Positions 18,454 through 27,955 are shown, numbered from the stretch's first letter. The stretch is DNA of 64,000 bases from Caulobacteraceae bacterium (GCA_947475735.1 CANJLQ010000016.1:1-64000); one strand, 5' to 3'. Notes: generated by a model not told the origin, from the letters alone. Numbers and translations are program-made.

Positions 18454-18857
18454 GCGAACAGCTGCAGCTCCGGCGGGGCATATTCGACGGGCTGGCCCTG
18501 GCGTCGCCGCAGAGCATAATCGACAGCCGTCTGAACCGCCCGCTCGTCGGTCGGCTTGGTCAGGACCCCGATGGTTCCTGCTACACCGTCGCGCACCATG
18601 CCAGGGTTCGCCGTCATGAACAGAACGGTCACGCCCTTTTCCTGGCCCAGCGCGCGACCCAGTTCGATGCCGGTCGGCCCATCCTGGAGGTGGATGTCGA
18701 CCAGAGCCAGATCGATATCAGTCTCGGCCGCCATAGCGCGCGCCGACTTGGCGTCGGCCACGGTCGCGATCACCTCATGACCCAGGTCCTCCAGCACGAA
18801 GCGGAGTTCCATGGCCACAAGGGCCTCGTCCTCGATGATCAGGATACGCGCAGTCAT
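18450..18857 (-). CDS. Single-domain response regulator
   Basis: The 135-residue protein is a CheY-like receiver with no DNA-binding domain. The acidic pair is EDE (residues 9-11), the phosphoacceptor is Asp54 (LALVDIHLQDG), the switch Thr is in LFMTAN, and the conserved Lys is in LTKPTD. It resembles receivers paired with HWE-family kinases, one of which is encoded directly upstream. It probably relays phosphate or competes for it. It is co-transcribed with the BLUF gene. Confidence 0.88.
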   Translation of the reverse strand: MTARILIIEDEALVAMELRFVLEDLGHEVIATVADAKSARAMAAETDIDLALVDIHLQDGPTGIELGRALGQEKGVTVLFMTANPGMVRDGVAGTIGVLTKPTDERAVQTAVDYALRRRQGQPVEYAPPELQLFA

Positions 18858-18898
18858 GGCCTTCTTCAGTTCTGAATCGGTTCTCGTGTACGGTATCG

Positions 18899-18923
18899 AA
18901 CGTAACAGGATCGGTTTCGTTTC
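18899..18923 (-). promoter_or_regulatory. Weak EcfG-type promoter candidate
   Basis: Read on the minus strand, GAAAC is separated by 16 bases from CGTT, 41 bp upstream of the response-regulator start. The EcfG general-stress sigma factor of alphaproteobacteria recognises GGAAC-N16/17-CGTT, so this has one mismatch in the -35 element. It overlaps the end of the HWE kinase gene. Confidence 0.3.
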
Positions 18924-20463
18924 AAGCGATCTTCAAAGCCGCCCTGCGACGGGACAGCGCAGTCTCGGGCAGGTCGGCTTCCACAACCAAACCCGTCGGA
19001 AGCCAACGTCGTTCCAGGCGACCGCCCAATCGACCCTCGACGGAGAGGGAGGCCAGGGAAGAGCCAAAGCCCGATCGTGTAGGCGGGCCGGTGATTTCAG
19101 GGCCGCCGACTTCGGTCCAGGTCAAAAGGAAGCGATTGTCGACGTGGCGGGTGTGCAACATCACGCGCCCCTTCGACGTCGATAGAGCGCCGTATTTGGC
19201 GGCATTGGTGGCCAGTTCGTGGAACAGCAGCGCGACCGAGGTGGCGGCCTGATCATCGAATGTGGCGTCTTCCCCATCCAGGAAGACACGGGGTGAGCCA
19301 GCGTCATCGATATAGGGACTGAACAGCGCCGTCAGGAAGGTGTGCAGAGTCGTGTCCCCGACGGTGGGTCGCGACACCTCGGAATGAGGCCGCACAAACT
19401 CGTGGGCGCGCGCCAGGGCGTTGATCCGGTCCCTCACCGCCGCGGCGAAGGTTTTGGCCTCGGGGTGCTCGCGGGCCGACAAGGCGATAAGCGCTGACAC
19501 CACCGCAAAGATGTTCTTGATCCGGTGGCTCAGCTCCTGGCTCAAAAGGTCCTTCCCCTGCTCCATACGCTTCAGGTCGTCGATGTCGGTGCAGGTGCCG
19601 AACCATCGAGTGATCTGTCCGTTTGCCTCACGGATGGGCGTGGCCCGGCCCAGCGTCCAGCGGTAGACGCCGTCATTGCGGCGCAGCCGGTACTCGATCT
19701 CGTACAGCTCGCCGGTTTCCAGCGAGTGCTGCCAGCGCGCCCAGGCCCGCTCCTGATCGTCGGGGTGGAACATGCCGTTCCAGCCCTCGCCATCGGTCGA
19801 GCCGGCGGGGACCCCGGTGAACTCGTACCAGCGCGCGTTGTAATAATCGTGGAAACCGTCGGGCTGCGTCGACCACACCATCTGCGGCATGGAATCGGCG
19901 ATGGCACGGAACCTGGCCTCGCTCTCGGCCAGGGCCTGAGCGGCGGACTCGCGCTCTCGAACGGCGCGGCGCAGCTCGAACTGGGCCATGACCTGTCGTG
20001 ACAGGACTTCCAGAACCCGGCTTTGCAGATCGGTGATGCCTTCGGGACGCGGCTTGACGTCGTGGACGCATAAGGCCCCAAGCGCGAGACCATCCGGGCT
20101 CCGCAGGACGCGCCCGGCATAGAACCGCAAGCCAGGCTCATCGGTCACCAGAGGGTTGTCGGCGAAGCGGGGATCGGCCAGCGCGTCGGTCACGATAAGC
20201 TGGTCGTCGCCACTCCCGATCGCATGGGCGCAGAACGACACTTCGCGCGGACTGCCGGTCATGCCCGAAGTGCCCAAGGCGGCCTTGAACCAGGCCCGGT
20301 CGGCGTCCACCAGATTGACCAGGGCGATCGGCGCCTGGAACGCTTCGGCCAGCAGCAGGACGATGTCGTCGAACGCGTGATCCGGGCTGGTGTCCAGAAT
20401 GCCGTAGGCATGGAGCGCCTTCAGGCGCTCGGCTTCTTCATCAGGCAGTTCGGGTGCAGGCAC
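18922..20463 (-). CDS. GAF-PAS HWE-family sensor histidine kinase
   Basis: Domains in order (513 residues): GAF (about 15-165), PAS with PAC (about 180-300), and an HWE kinase module. In the kinase the phosphorylated His is in LSQELSHRIKN (about 313), the ATP-binding N-box in HELATNAAKYGALS (about 420), and the WxE signature in LTWTEVGG (about 449-451). There is no membrane segment, so it is cytoplasmic. The PAS lacks the LOV cysteine motif (NCRFLQ), so it is not a LOV light sensor. I chose the GTG at 20463 because GGAG lies six bases upstream; a TTG at 20475 is the alternative. It lies just upstream of the receiver/BLUF pair. Confidence 0.9.
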   Translation of the reverse strand: MPAPELPDEEAERLKALHAYGILDTSPDHAFDDIVLLLAEAFQAPIALVNLVDADRAWFKAALGTSGMTGSPREVSFCAHAIGSGDDQLIVTDALADPRFADNPLVTDEPGLRFYAGRVLRSPDGLALGALCVHDVKPRPEGITDLQSRVLEVLSRQVMAQFELRRAVRERESAAQALAESEARFRAIADSMPQMVWSTQPDGFHDYYNARWYEFTGVPAGSTDGEGWNGMFHPDDQERAWARWQHSLETGELYEIEYRLRRNDGVYRWTLGRATPIREANGQITRWFGTCTDIDDLKRMEQGKDLLSQELSHRIKNIFAVVSALIALSAREHPEAKTFAAAVRDRINALARAHEFVRPHSEVSRPTVGDTTLHTFLTALFSPYIDDAGSPRVFLDGEDATFDDQAATSVALLFHELATNAAKYGALSTSKGRVMLHTRHVDNRFLLTWTEVGGPEITGPPTRSGFGSSLASLSVEGRLGGRLERRWLPTGLVVEADLPETALSRRRAALKIA

Positions 20464-20548
20464 GAAGGGCTCCAAGCGGGGCCATAAGGCCGACCGGGGT
20501 TAAATGCTCGAGCTTGAAACCCGTTGCATGTCGACGAGGGGCCGATGT

Positions 20549-21757
20549 TCAGGAGGCGGGGCGACCGACTTCCTCGACGTCCAGGGTCACCACGCCTGGA
20601 GGCGGCGGCACCGGTGTGGCTGGAGCCGCCGCCGGGGCCACGAAAGCCTCCAGGCGGGCGTTGATGGCCGCGATCTCCTCGGGGGTGGCGGGACGGCGAC
20701 CGCCCAGGCTCGCGACCCCGACGACGCGGCTGCGCCCGTCGATCTCGACCGTTCTCAGGTTCATCCCGCCGTCGGCCAGGATCTGGGCATCGGCGGCGTC
20801 CAGTTCGGCGATCTGGGTGTCCGGGGCGCGGAACCGGGGACGCGAGAAGCGCGCCTCGTCGATCACCGGCTCGCGGCCTGCATAGGTGCGCTTGAACGCT
20901 TCGGTTTCGCCCGCCAGTCCCTTCCAGCGATAGAAGATATGGGCTCCGATCTGGGTGATCTTGGCCAGGGTCGGCGACCACCAGGGGTGGACGTAATCGG
21001 CATGGTAATGGGTCGCGGTGCCGACATCGGCGGCGACATAGCCAGACAGAGCGCGCTCGGCGACGACCGCCGCCCGGTTCCAGGCCCAGGCGACCGGCTG
21101 CTGCGACAGGGAGCCATCGCAGGTGAAGCTGAACTGGCACCCCGTGACCCGCTCGGCGCCCTCGAACACGACGCCGCAGACGGAGTTGGCGTAGTTGGGA
21201 TCGCGCACGCGGTTCAGAATGACCTGGGCCACGGCCTCCTGGCCCTTGGTGCTTTCCAGCGCCGCCTCATAGTAGATGCCCTGGGTCAGGCACCGCAGGG
21301 CACGCGCGCGGTCCGCCGCCGTGGCTGGCGTGAAGACGAACGGCCGCGCCGGACGAAGGGCTCCCATTTCCACGGGCATGGCGGCGTTCAGTCGTTGCGC
21401 GCTGCGACCATTGACCCCCAGCTCGTAGCCCGGCTTGCCGGCCAGGATCAGACTTTCCCAACCCGGCGTGAGGCCCAGGGGAGCGGCCTGAGGATCGTTC
21501 GGGTCGAAGCGGATCGCGAGCGCGAGCTGCGCGGGGTCCAGTCGGCCCGACAGGATCGCCAACCCCCGTGCCGACAGGTCGCCGCCGGTCAGGCGGGCGA
21601 TCGCCTGAGCGGTGCGATCGTAGTCTGGTCGCACGGTCGAACTCGCCGCCATCGCCACGCCGAGCGCCGCCAAGGCCGCCGGGGCGGCGGCCAGCAGCCG
21701 TCGCCCCGGCACCTTGGTGCCGATCCAGTCCAGAGCCTTGGCGGGGTCGAAGGTCAT
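20549..21757 (-). CDS. SleB-type cell wall hydrolase
   Basis: The 402-residue protein has a hydrophobic N-terminal segment (LLAAAPAALAALGVAMA) that could export or anchor it. A long middle region precedes a Hydrolase_2 (SleB) domain at about 215-330. The catalytic glutamate is in QGIYYEAALES, and QVILNRVRDPNYANSVCGVVFEG and CQFSFTCDG follow in the usual order. SleB-like enzymes cut peptidoglycan as lytic transglycosylases or amidases. The C-terminal part (330-402) is proline- and alanine-rich. In vegetative proteobacteria such enzymes serve wall remodelling rather than spore germination. Confidence 0.83.
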   Translation of the reverse strand: MTFDPAKALDWIGTKVPGRRLLAAAPAALAALGVAMAASSTVRPDYDRTAQAIARLTGGDLSARGLAILSGRLDPAQLALAIRFDPNDPQAAPLGLTPGWESLILAGKPGYELGVNGRSAQRLNAAMPVEMGALRPARPFVFTPATAADRARALRCLTQGIYYEAALESTKGQEAVAQVILNRVRDPNYANSVCGVVFEGAERVTGCQFSFTCDGSLSQQPVAWAWNRAAVVAERALSGYVAADVGTATHYHADYVHPWWSPTLAKITQIGAHIFYRWKGLAGETEAFKRTYAGREPVIDEARFSRPRFRAPDTQIAELDAADAQILADGGMNLRTVEIDGRSRVVGVASLGGRRPATPEEIAAINARLEAFVAPAAAPATPVPPPPGVVTLDVEEVGRPAS

Positions 21758-21851
21758 GCACGCTCGATCACGACGGCGATGAACGCCTGAAAACCCACCT
21801 CTAGCCGCCGTTCGCGGCAGTTTTCAGACCGATGATCCGCGAAGGTCCGAT

Positions 21852-22331
21852 TTAGCGGCCACCGAGGGTCGATCGCAGCATCCAGGCGAACTTTTCATGG
21901 GCCGCCAGACGCTGAGTCAACAGGTCGACAGAGACGTCGTCGCCGTCGTCATCCGCCGACGTCAGGGCCGAGCGGCAGGTGGCGATGAGGGTCTCGTGGT
22001 CCTGCATCAACTCCTTGAGCATGTCCGTCGCGTCCTTGCTGGGATCGCCGTCCTTGATGGAGGTGAGGTTGGCGAAGGTCGAATAGCCCTGGGGCGCGAA
22101 CTCGCCCAGCGCCCGGATCCGCTCGGCGATGTCGTCCAGCGCCTCCCAGATGTCGCGGTACTGCTGCTCCAGCAGGGTGTGCAGGGTGAAGAACTCGGGC
22201 CCCCGGACGTTCCAGTGATAGCCGTGGGTCTTCATATAGACCGCGAAGCTGTCGGCCAGCACCTTGGTCAGCTCGCGGGCCACGTCCACGCGTTCGGCCT
22301 TGGTCAGCCCAGTATCGATCGTCGCGGTCAT
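21852..22331 (-). CDS. dps: Dps-family DNA-protection ferritin
   Basis: The 159-residue four-helix protein matches Dps, which stores iron and shields DNA during starvation and oxidative stress. The ferroxidase-site residues are in THGYHWNVRGPEFFTLHTLLEQQYRDIWEALDDIAERIR (His, His, Asp, Glu). AAGGAG precedes the start. It is divergent from the large hybrid kinase gene, whose promoter has the EcfG signature. Confidence 0.92.
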   Translation of the reverse strand: MTATIDTGLTKAERVDVARELTKVLADSFAVYMKTHGYHWNVRGPEFFTLHTLLEQQYRDIWEALDDIAERIRALGEFAPQGYSTFANLTSIKDGDPSKDATDMLKELMQDHETLIATCRSALTSADDDGDDVSVDLLTQRLAAHEKFAWMLRSTLGGR

Positions 22332-22420
22332 GGTCGTCTCCTTGAGTGTGACGCGTTCCGGCGTCAGTTAGGCGCTGATCGGCCTCGCGCCAACCCTACG
22401 GTGGAGGTCGCGTGGTCGAG

Positions 22421-22445
22421 GGAACGCGTTGCGGGCGAAAGCGTT
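22421..22445 (+). promoter_or_regulatory. EcfG-type general-stress promoter
   Basis: GGAAC (22421-22425), a 16-base spacer, then CGTT (22442-22445). This exactly fits the consensus GGAAC-N16/17-CGTT of the alphaproteobacterial general-stress sigma factor EcfG. Transcription would start near 22452, before the ATG at 22477. That argues against the upstream in-frame start at 22429. Confidence 0.65.
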
Positions 22446-22476
22446 GCGGTTTCGCGCGCGCGCGAAGTTTCAGGGG

Positions 22477-25400
22477 ATGGGGTTGGGTGTCAGCGACGGT
22501 CGGAGCGGGGGTTTGACGCCCGACGCCATCCTTGCGCGGCTGGCCCGGACACGGCCCGAAGCGTGGTGGGCGAATGTTCTGATCGGTCTGGGCTTCGCCG
22601 CCGCCGCGCTGTTTGTGCGGTGGGCCGCACAGGCCTTTTACGGCCCGGTCACGGGCTTCATCATCCTGCTGCCGGCGGTCATCCTGGCGGCGCTGACGGG
22701 TGGCCGGATCGCGGGCGTCGTGGCGACGATCGCGTGCCTGCTGGGCGGCTGGGTCGTGGCCGGGCCGGGTGCCGTCGGAGCGGGCATCGCCAATACGATG
22801 GGGCGGGTCGCGACGGTCAACTTCATCATCGTCGGCCTGTTCTGCACGCTCGTCGCGGCGTCCCTCCGAAAGACGGTCAGGCGGCTCGACCAGACCATCG
22901 CCGCCCTCGGAGGCGCCGACGAGGCGCTGCTGAGAAGCGAAAGCCGGTTCCGGACGGCCGTGGACGCGGTCCAGGGCATTGTCTGGACCAACACTTTCGA
23001 AGGGCGAATGGAAGGTGATCAGCCCGGCTGGGCGGCGCTGACGGGGCAGACGCGTGAGCAGTACCAGGGGTACGGCTGGTCCTCCGCCGTGCATCCGGAC
23101 GACGCCGAAGCAACCGTCAAAGCCTGGGAGGCCGCGGTCGCGGAGCGGCGCTCCTTCGACTTCCAGCACCGGGTCCAAACCGCCGACGGGTCCTACCGGA
23201 CCTTCGTGATCCGGGCTGTCCCGACCCTGGGGCCTGGCGGCAAGATCCTGGAGTGGGTCGGGGTCCACACCGACGTGACCGAAGCCAAGGCGGCCGAGAC
23301 CGCACTGCGTGAAAGCGAGGAACGCTTTCGGCTGATGGCCGATACCGCGCCGTCGCCCGTCTGGCTGACCGACGCGTCGGGCAATGTCCAGTTCGTCAAC
23401 AAAGCGCTGGAAGTCTTCTACGGCAAGCCGGGCGACACCTTCCTGGGTCAGGTCTGGAAGGCCTCGGTCCATCCCGACGACATCGACGCCGTCAACGCCG
23501 TCCAGTCCGAAGCGCGACAGACCCATTCGCCCTACAGCTTTGAGTGCCGGTTTCAGCGGCACGACGGGATCTGGCGCTGGATGCGGGTTTCGGTGAACCC
23601 CCGTTTCGACGGCGACGGCGTGTTCCAGGGCTATGTCGGACTGTCGTTCGACGTAACTGAGACCCGGGTCGCGCTGGAGGCCCTGGCCGCGCAGGAACGG
23701 CGCCAGAGGTTCCTGCTGGAGCTCAGCGACGGCGCCCGTGAAATCGGGGATCCGCAAGCGATCATGGACCATGTCCAGAGCGTGCTGGGGCGGCTGCTCG
23801 GGGTGTCACGGGTCGGCTATGGCGAGTTTTCGTCCGACCGGACGACGATCGAACTCACTCCCGATTGGACCGAGGGCGTGCCGAGCTTGTCGGGTCAGAT
23901 GCAGGCGGCCGACCTGGGTGGGCTCGTCGCCTCCGAACTGTTCCTGGGGCTGACGGTCGCTGTCGAGAACGTGGTCGGCGATCCACGAACCGCAGGCGCC
24001 CAGGACAGCCTGGCGAGGGCAGGAGTGGCGGCGTTCATCGCGGTCCCGTTGTTCCGTGGCGGGGAGATGCGCGCCTTCCTCCACGTCCACGCCGCCACGC
24101 CGCGGGTCTGGAACGCCGAGGACATCGCCCTGATCGAGGACGCCGCCGACCGGACCTGGTCGGAGGTCGAGCGGGCTCGGGCCGAGGCCGAACTGCGCGA
24201 GAGCGAGGCCCGATTCCGCGACATCGCCGACACCGCGCCCGTGCTGATCTGGGTCACCGCCCAGGACCGGACGCGGGCTTTCGTCAACCAGACCTACGTC
24301 GACTACACCGGCGGCACCTACGAGGAGGCGCGGCTGGCCGACTGGCGCGCTGTCATCCACCCCGACGACCACGCGCGGATCATCGCGGACTCCGTCGCCG
24401 GAGAGGCGACCGGCAAGCCCTTTTCGCTTGAGGCCCGATTCCTGCGCCACGACGGCGAATACCGCTGGCTGAAGTCCTTCTCGCGGCCCCGGTTGGGGGC
24501 AGGCGGTCATGTGCTCGGGTTCGTCGGCGTCGCGTTCGACGTCACTGACATCCGCGAAAGCAATCTGCGGTTGGCCACCGCCATGACCGAGCGCGACGCG
24601 ATCTTGAGCCAGCTGGCGGAAGGCGTCATCGTCACCGATCCAGAGGGCGCCATCGTCTTCGTCAACGAGGCGGCGCGCCGACACCACGGCATGGCGCGGC
24701 TGGACGTGACGCCGGACGACTATGCCGAGGCCTATCAGCTGTTCACCGAGGACGGCCTGCCCTACCCGTCCGATCAGCTGCCACTGGCCCGTGCGGTTCG
24801 GACCGGCGAGACCATCACCGATGCGCGCTGGCGCATCCGCCGGCCGGACGGCACCGAGGTCATCGCCGTCGGCAACGCCCGCCCCGTGGTGACGGAGACC
24901 GGCGCCTCCATCGGGGCGGTGCTGACGCTTCGCGACGACACCGCCCGGGTCCAGGCCGAGCAGCGGCTGGCCGAGTCCGAGGCTCGCTTCCGGACCGTGG
25001 CCGACAGTGCGCCCGTGCCGATCTGGATGGGCGACACCTCCGGCGACGTCATCTTCGCCAACCTGGCCTACCGCCGCTTCTTCCAGGTCATGGACAAGCC
25101 CCTGGCCGGCGGCTGGACCGGGATGATGTCCCCGGCCGACTTCGCGTCGTTCGAAGCCGACTATCGCAAGGCGTTCGGCCGGCGCGAGCCCTATGACGGC
25201 CAGGTGCGGGTGATCCATCCGGAGCTGGGGCCGCGCTGGCTGCGCTGCCAGGGCGTGCCTCGGTTCGACGCCTCGGGCGCGTTCCAGGGCTATGTCGGCG
25301 TCAATCTGGATATCACCGAGGCCAAACAGGCCGAGCATGACCTGAAGCGGATCAACGAACTGCTGGAGGAACGCGTCGGCGACGCCCTGGCAGAAAAGGC

Positions 25401-26568
25401 CAAGGCCGAGGCCGACCTGATGCATGCCCAGCGGATGGAGGCGGTCGGACGCCTGACGGGCGGGGTGGCCCACGATTTCAACAACCTGCTGACGGTCGTC
25501 ATCGGGGCGCTGGACATGATCCTGCGCTCGCCCGACGACGCGGCGCGGCGTCAGAAGATGGGCGAGGCGGCCCTGGCGGCGGCCCGGCGAGGCGAGCGGC
25601 TGACGCACCAGCTGCTGGCCTTCTCGCGCCGTCAGACCCTGCGGCCCGAGCCGGTCGACCTGAACGCCCTGATCCGCCAGAGCGACCCCCTGCTGCGTCG
25701 CGCCGTCGGCGAGGCGATCGACTACCGGCTGAAGCTGAAGCGCGGCGGGGCGCGTGTGATCGTCGATCCGGCGCAGTTCGAAGCCGCGCTGTTGAACCTG
25801 ATCGTCAACGCCCGCGACGCCGTGGCGGAGGCGGGTGCCAACGAAGGCGGAACCATCACCGTCCAGACGCGGACCTGCCGCATCGAGGCAGGCGAGGTCA
25901 CAGACGTCCAGCCCGGCGACTATGTCTGCGTCAGCGTGTCCGACACGGGACCGGGCATGGACGCGGAAACCATGCGGCGGGTGTTCGAGCCCTTCTTCAC
26001 CACCAAGGCGGTGGGCAAGGGCACCGGGCTTGGCCTCAGCCAGGTCTATGGCTTCGCGCGCCAGAGCGGCGGCGGGGTCCGCCTGGACTCCAAACCCGGA
26101 GAGGGAGCGACGGTCGATATCTACCTGCCCCCCGCTGGGCGAGAGTCTGAGGACCGGGTCCCGTCGGCAGCGACGGCGACCGCCCCGGCCACGACCGCCG
26201 GACGCCTGCTGCTGGTCGAGGATGATCCGGGCGTCGCGGCGATCGCCCTCGATCTGCTGTCCGCCCACGGCCTGGATGTGGCGACGGCGGAGAATGGGCC
26301 AGAGGCGCTGACGCAGTTGGAGAACGGCCGGTTCGACATCATGCTGACCGATGTGGTCATGCCCGGCGGCATGTCCGGGATCGACCTGGCGCGCCGGGCT
26401 GCCGCCCTCTATCCGACGCTGCGCATCCTGCTCGCGTCCGGATATGCCGGGGACGACGTGGACGCCGACCTGTCCGGGGCCGCCTGGCCCTTGCTGAGGA
26501 AACCCTACTCCGGCGACGAACTGTTCGAGGCGTTGACCCGGGCGGTGGCCGCCCAGCCCACCGACTAG
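22477..26568 (+). CDS. Multi-PAS hybrid sensor histidine kinase
   Basis: A 1363-residue hybrid kinase. Order: an N-terminal membrane block of about three or four helices (40-130), PAS (about 150-275), PAS (285-400), GAF (410-565), three more PAS domains (575-695, 705-825, 835-950), a short coiled coil, HisKA with phospho-His in GGVAHDFNN (about residue 999), HATPase (FEPFFTTK, GTGLGLSQVYGF), and a C-terminal receiver with Asp near 1292 (IMLTDVVMPGG). It should autophosphorylate and pass phosphate to its own receiver. It lies behind an EcfG-type promoter, which suggests stress-induced expression. The start at 22477 was chosen to lie after that promoter; the ribosome-binding site is weak, so nearby starts remain possible. 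Confidence 0.9.
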   Translation: MGLGVSDGRSGGLTPDAILARLARTRPEAWWANVLIGLGFAAAALFVRWAAQAFYGPVTGFIILLPAVILAALTGGRIAGVVATIACLLGGWVVAGPGAVGAGIANTMGRVATVNFIIVGLFCTLVAASLRKTVRRLDQTIAALGGADEALLRSESRFRTAVDAVQGIVWTNTFEGRMEGDQPGWAALTGQTREQYQGYGWSSAVHPDDAEATVKAWEAAVAERRSFDFQHRVQTADGSYRTFVIRAVPTLGPGGKILEWVGVHTDVTEAKAAETALRESEERFRLMADTAPSPVWLTDASGNVQFVNKALEVFYGKPGDTFLGQVWKASVHPDDIDAVNAVQSEARQTHSPYSFECRFQRHDGIWRWMRVSVNPRFDGDGVFQGYVGLSFDVTETRVALEALAAQERRQRFLLELSDGAREIGDPQAIMDHVQSVLGRLLGVSRVGYGEFSSDRTTIELTPDWTEGVPSLSGQMQAADLGGLVASELFLGLTVAVENVVGDPRTAGAQDSLARAGVAAFIAVPLFRGGEMRAFLHVHAATPRVWNAEDIALIEDAADRTWSEVERARAEAELRESEARFRDIADTAPVLIWVTAQDRTRAFVNQTYVDYTGGTYEEARLADWRAVIHPDDHARIIADSVAGEATGKPFSLEARFLRHDGEYRWLKSFSRPRLGAGGHVLGFVGVAFDVTDIRESNLRLATAMTERDAILSQLAEGVIVTDPEGAIVFVNEAARRHHGMARLDVTPDDYAEAYQLFTEDGLPYPSDQLPLARAVRTGETITDARWRIRRPDGTEVIAVGNARPVVTETGASIGAVLTLRDDTARVQAEQRLAESEARFRTVADSAPVPIWMGDTSGDVIFANLAYRRFFQVMDKPLAGGWTGMMSPADFASFEADYRKAFGRREPYDGQVRVIHPELGPRWLRCQGVPRFDASGAFQGYVGVNLDITEAKQAEHDLKRINELLEERVGDALAEKAKAEADLMHAQRMEAVGRLTGGVAHDFNNLLTVVIGALDMILRSPDDAARRQKMGEAALAAARRGERLTHQLLAFSRRQTLRPEPVDLNALIRQSDPLLRRAVGEAIDYRLKLKRGGARVIVDPAQFEAALLNLIVNARDAVAEAGANEGGTITVQTRTCRIEAGEVTDVQPGDYVCVSVSDTGPGMDAETMRRVFEPFFTTKAVGKGTGLGLSQVYGFARQSGGGVRLDSKPGEGATVDIYLPPAGRESEDRVPSAATATAPATTAGRLLLVEDDPGVAAIALDLLSAHGLDVATAENGPEALTQLENGRFDIMLTDVVMPGGMSGIDLARRAAALYPTLRILLASGYAGDDVDADLSGAAWPLLRKPYSGDELFEALTRAVAAQPTD

Positions 26569-27143
26569 AGGGGCGCGATCGCTCGAACCTCGGGCCAGCG
26601 GGCCATCACGCTGGCGATCGCGCGATCCCAGCCCTTGGCCAGCGGCCGGTCGGGGTTGGGGCGGATCACACGGTCGAAGACGTCCTGGAGGCCGAAGGGC
26701 GCGGCGACCGAGATCGTGTCGTCAGGCTCCAGGCGGACCCCGACGGCGAAGGCCGGGGCGACGAACCGGCCGAGCGCCTCGTCGGTGCCCGACAAGGGCG
26801 CATAGTCCTCGCCGAAGCGGTCCTTGAACCAGAGGTGGACCCTGGCCTGATTGCGAACCTCGACCTGGCTCCGGAAGGGTTCATCGAAGGCTTCGGCGAC
26901 GCGCCGGATGATGACGTCCTCGGCGTCCCAGGATGTGTCCGGATCGAAATAGCCGAGGTCGTAGTCCTTTCGGCCGTACCCCACCGGGCGGGCCCCCAGC
27001 GCGTTCCAGACGGTCTGATAGACGGCCCCGGAGAAGATCCGCCAGTCGGGCAGGGCCAGGGACCGCGCCGTGGACAGAACATGCATGAGGTCGGGATCGG
27101 CTCGGACGATCTCCACCAGACGGGATTGCAGGTCCGCGCTCAT
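26565..27143 (-). CDS. Nucleotidyltransferase-fold family protein
   Basis: The 192-residue protein matches a family of predicted nucleotidyltransferases (COG3575/NTP_transf_6-like): IFSGAVYQTVWNALGARPVGYGRKDYDLGYFD holds the G(A/S)xxx(T/W) and DxD-like residues, followed by VEVRNQARVHLWFKDRFG. Members are widespread and uncharacterised, and no substrate can be given. It overlaps thiD by four bases (ATGA) and is co-transcribed with it. Its stop overlaps the convergent hybrid-kinase stop by four bases. Confidence 0.75.
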   Translation of the reverse strand: MSADLQSRLVEIVRADPDLMHVLSTARSLALPDWRIFSGAVYQTVWNALGARPVGYGRKDYDLGYFDPDTSWDAEDVIIRRVAEAFDEPFRSQVEVRNQARVHLWFKDRFGEDYAPLSGTDEALGRFVAPAFAVGVRLEPDDTISVAAPFGLQDVFDRVIRPNPDRPLAKGWDRAIASVMARWPEVRAIAPL

Positions 27144-27955
27144 CGCCGGTCCCGCAACGGCCAGCCGTGGTCCAACGGCCCGTGACCCCCGCCCAGCCCC
27201 GGCGCGCGTCGGATGGCTTCAGCGACATAGGCCCAAGCCTGCGCCACCGCCGTCTCCATCGGCTGGCCCCGGGCCAGACCGGCCGCGATGGCGCTGGCCA
27301 GGGTGCAGCCCGTGCCGTGGGTCGAGGTCGTCTCGATGCGCGGCCCCTCCATCATCGTCTCGCCCGAAGCGGTCATCAGCAGGTCGACGACGGTGGGGCC
27401 GGCGACGTGACCGCCCTTCATCAGGACCGCGCGAGCGCCCATGGCGAGCAGCGCCTCCCCCGCTCGGCGCTGGCCGTCCAGATCTGCGACGGAAACCCCC
27501 GTCAGGGCCTCGGCCTCGGGCGCATTGGGCGTCAGCAGGGCGGCGCGGGGCACCATCAGCCGCCGCACGGCCTCGACGGCGTCCTCGTCCAGCAAGACTG
27601 CTCCGCCCTTGGCCACCATGACCGGATCGACGACAGCGGGAGCCGACGTCGTGTCGAGAATGGCCGCGACCCGCTCGACCACCGCGACCGAGCCCAGCAT
27701 CCCGGTCTTGATCGCATCGGTGCCGATGTCGTCCAGAACCGCCCGGGCCTGGGCCTCGATCAGGTCCAACGGCAGGGGGTGGACGCCGTGAACCCCCAGG
27801 GTGTTCTGAACGGTGATCGCGGTGATCGCGGTCGCGGCATGGCCCCCCATGGTGGTCACGGCCTTGATGTCCGCCTGCACGCCCGCTCCCCCGCCGCTGT
27901 CCGATCCCGCGATGATCAGGACGCGGCCGAGCCGGAGGGGGAGATCGTCGAGCAT
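27140..27955 (-). CDS. thiD: Hydroxymethylpyrimidine/phosphomethylpyrimidine kinase
   Basis: ThiD phosphorylates HMP and HMP-phosphate to HMP-pyrophosphate in thiamine synthesis. The 271-residue ribokinase-fold protein starts with the diagnostic IAGSDSGGGAGVQADIKAVTTMGGHAATAITAITVQNT. It has MVAKGGAVLL and the C-terminal anion-hole motif THGTGCTLASAIAAGLA. No TPP riboswitch is visible in the 95 bp upstream. The downstream gene overlaps it by four bases. Confidence 0.95.
   Translation of the reverse strand: MLDDLPLRLGRVLIIAGSDSGGGAGVQADIKAVTTMGGHAATAITAITVQNTLGVHGVHPLPLDLIEAQARAVLDDIGTDAIKTGMLGSVAVVERVAAILDTTSAPAVVDPVMVAKGGAVLLDEDAVEAVRRLMVPRAALLTPNAPEAEALTGVSVADLDGQRRAGEALLAMGARAVLMKGGHVAGPTVVDLLMTASGETMMEGPRIETTSTHGTGCTLASAIAAGLARGQPMETAVAQAWAYVAEAIRRAPGLGGGHGPLDHGWPLRDRR

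Noticed and set aside
22429..22476. Translation start of the hybrid kinase at 22429
   Set aside because: It would lie inside the EcfG-type promoter, before the expected transcription start, and has no ribosome-binding site.
23806..26268. 820-residue minus-strand open frame
   Set aside because: Antisense shadow of the hybrid kinase gene, with low-complexity composition and no recognisable domain.
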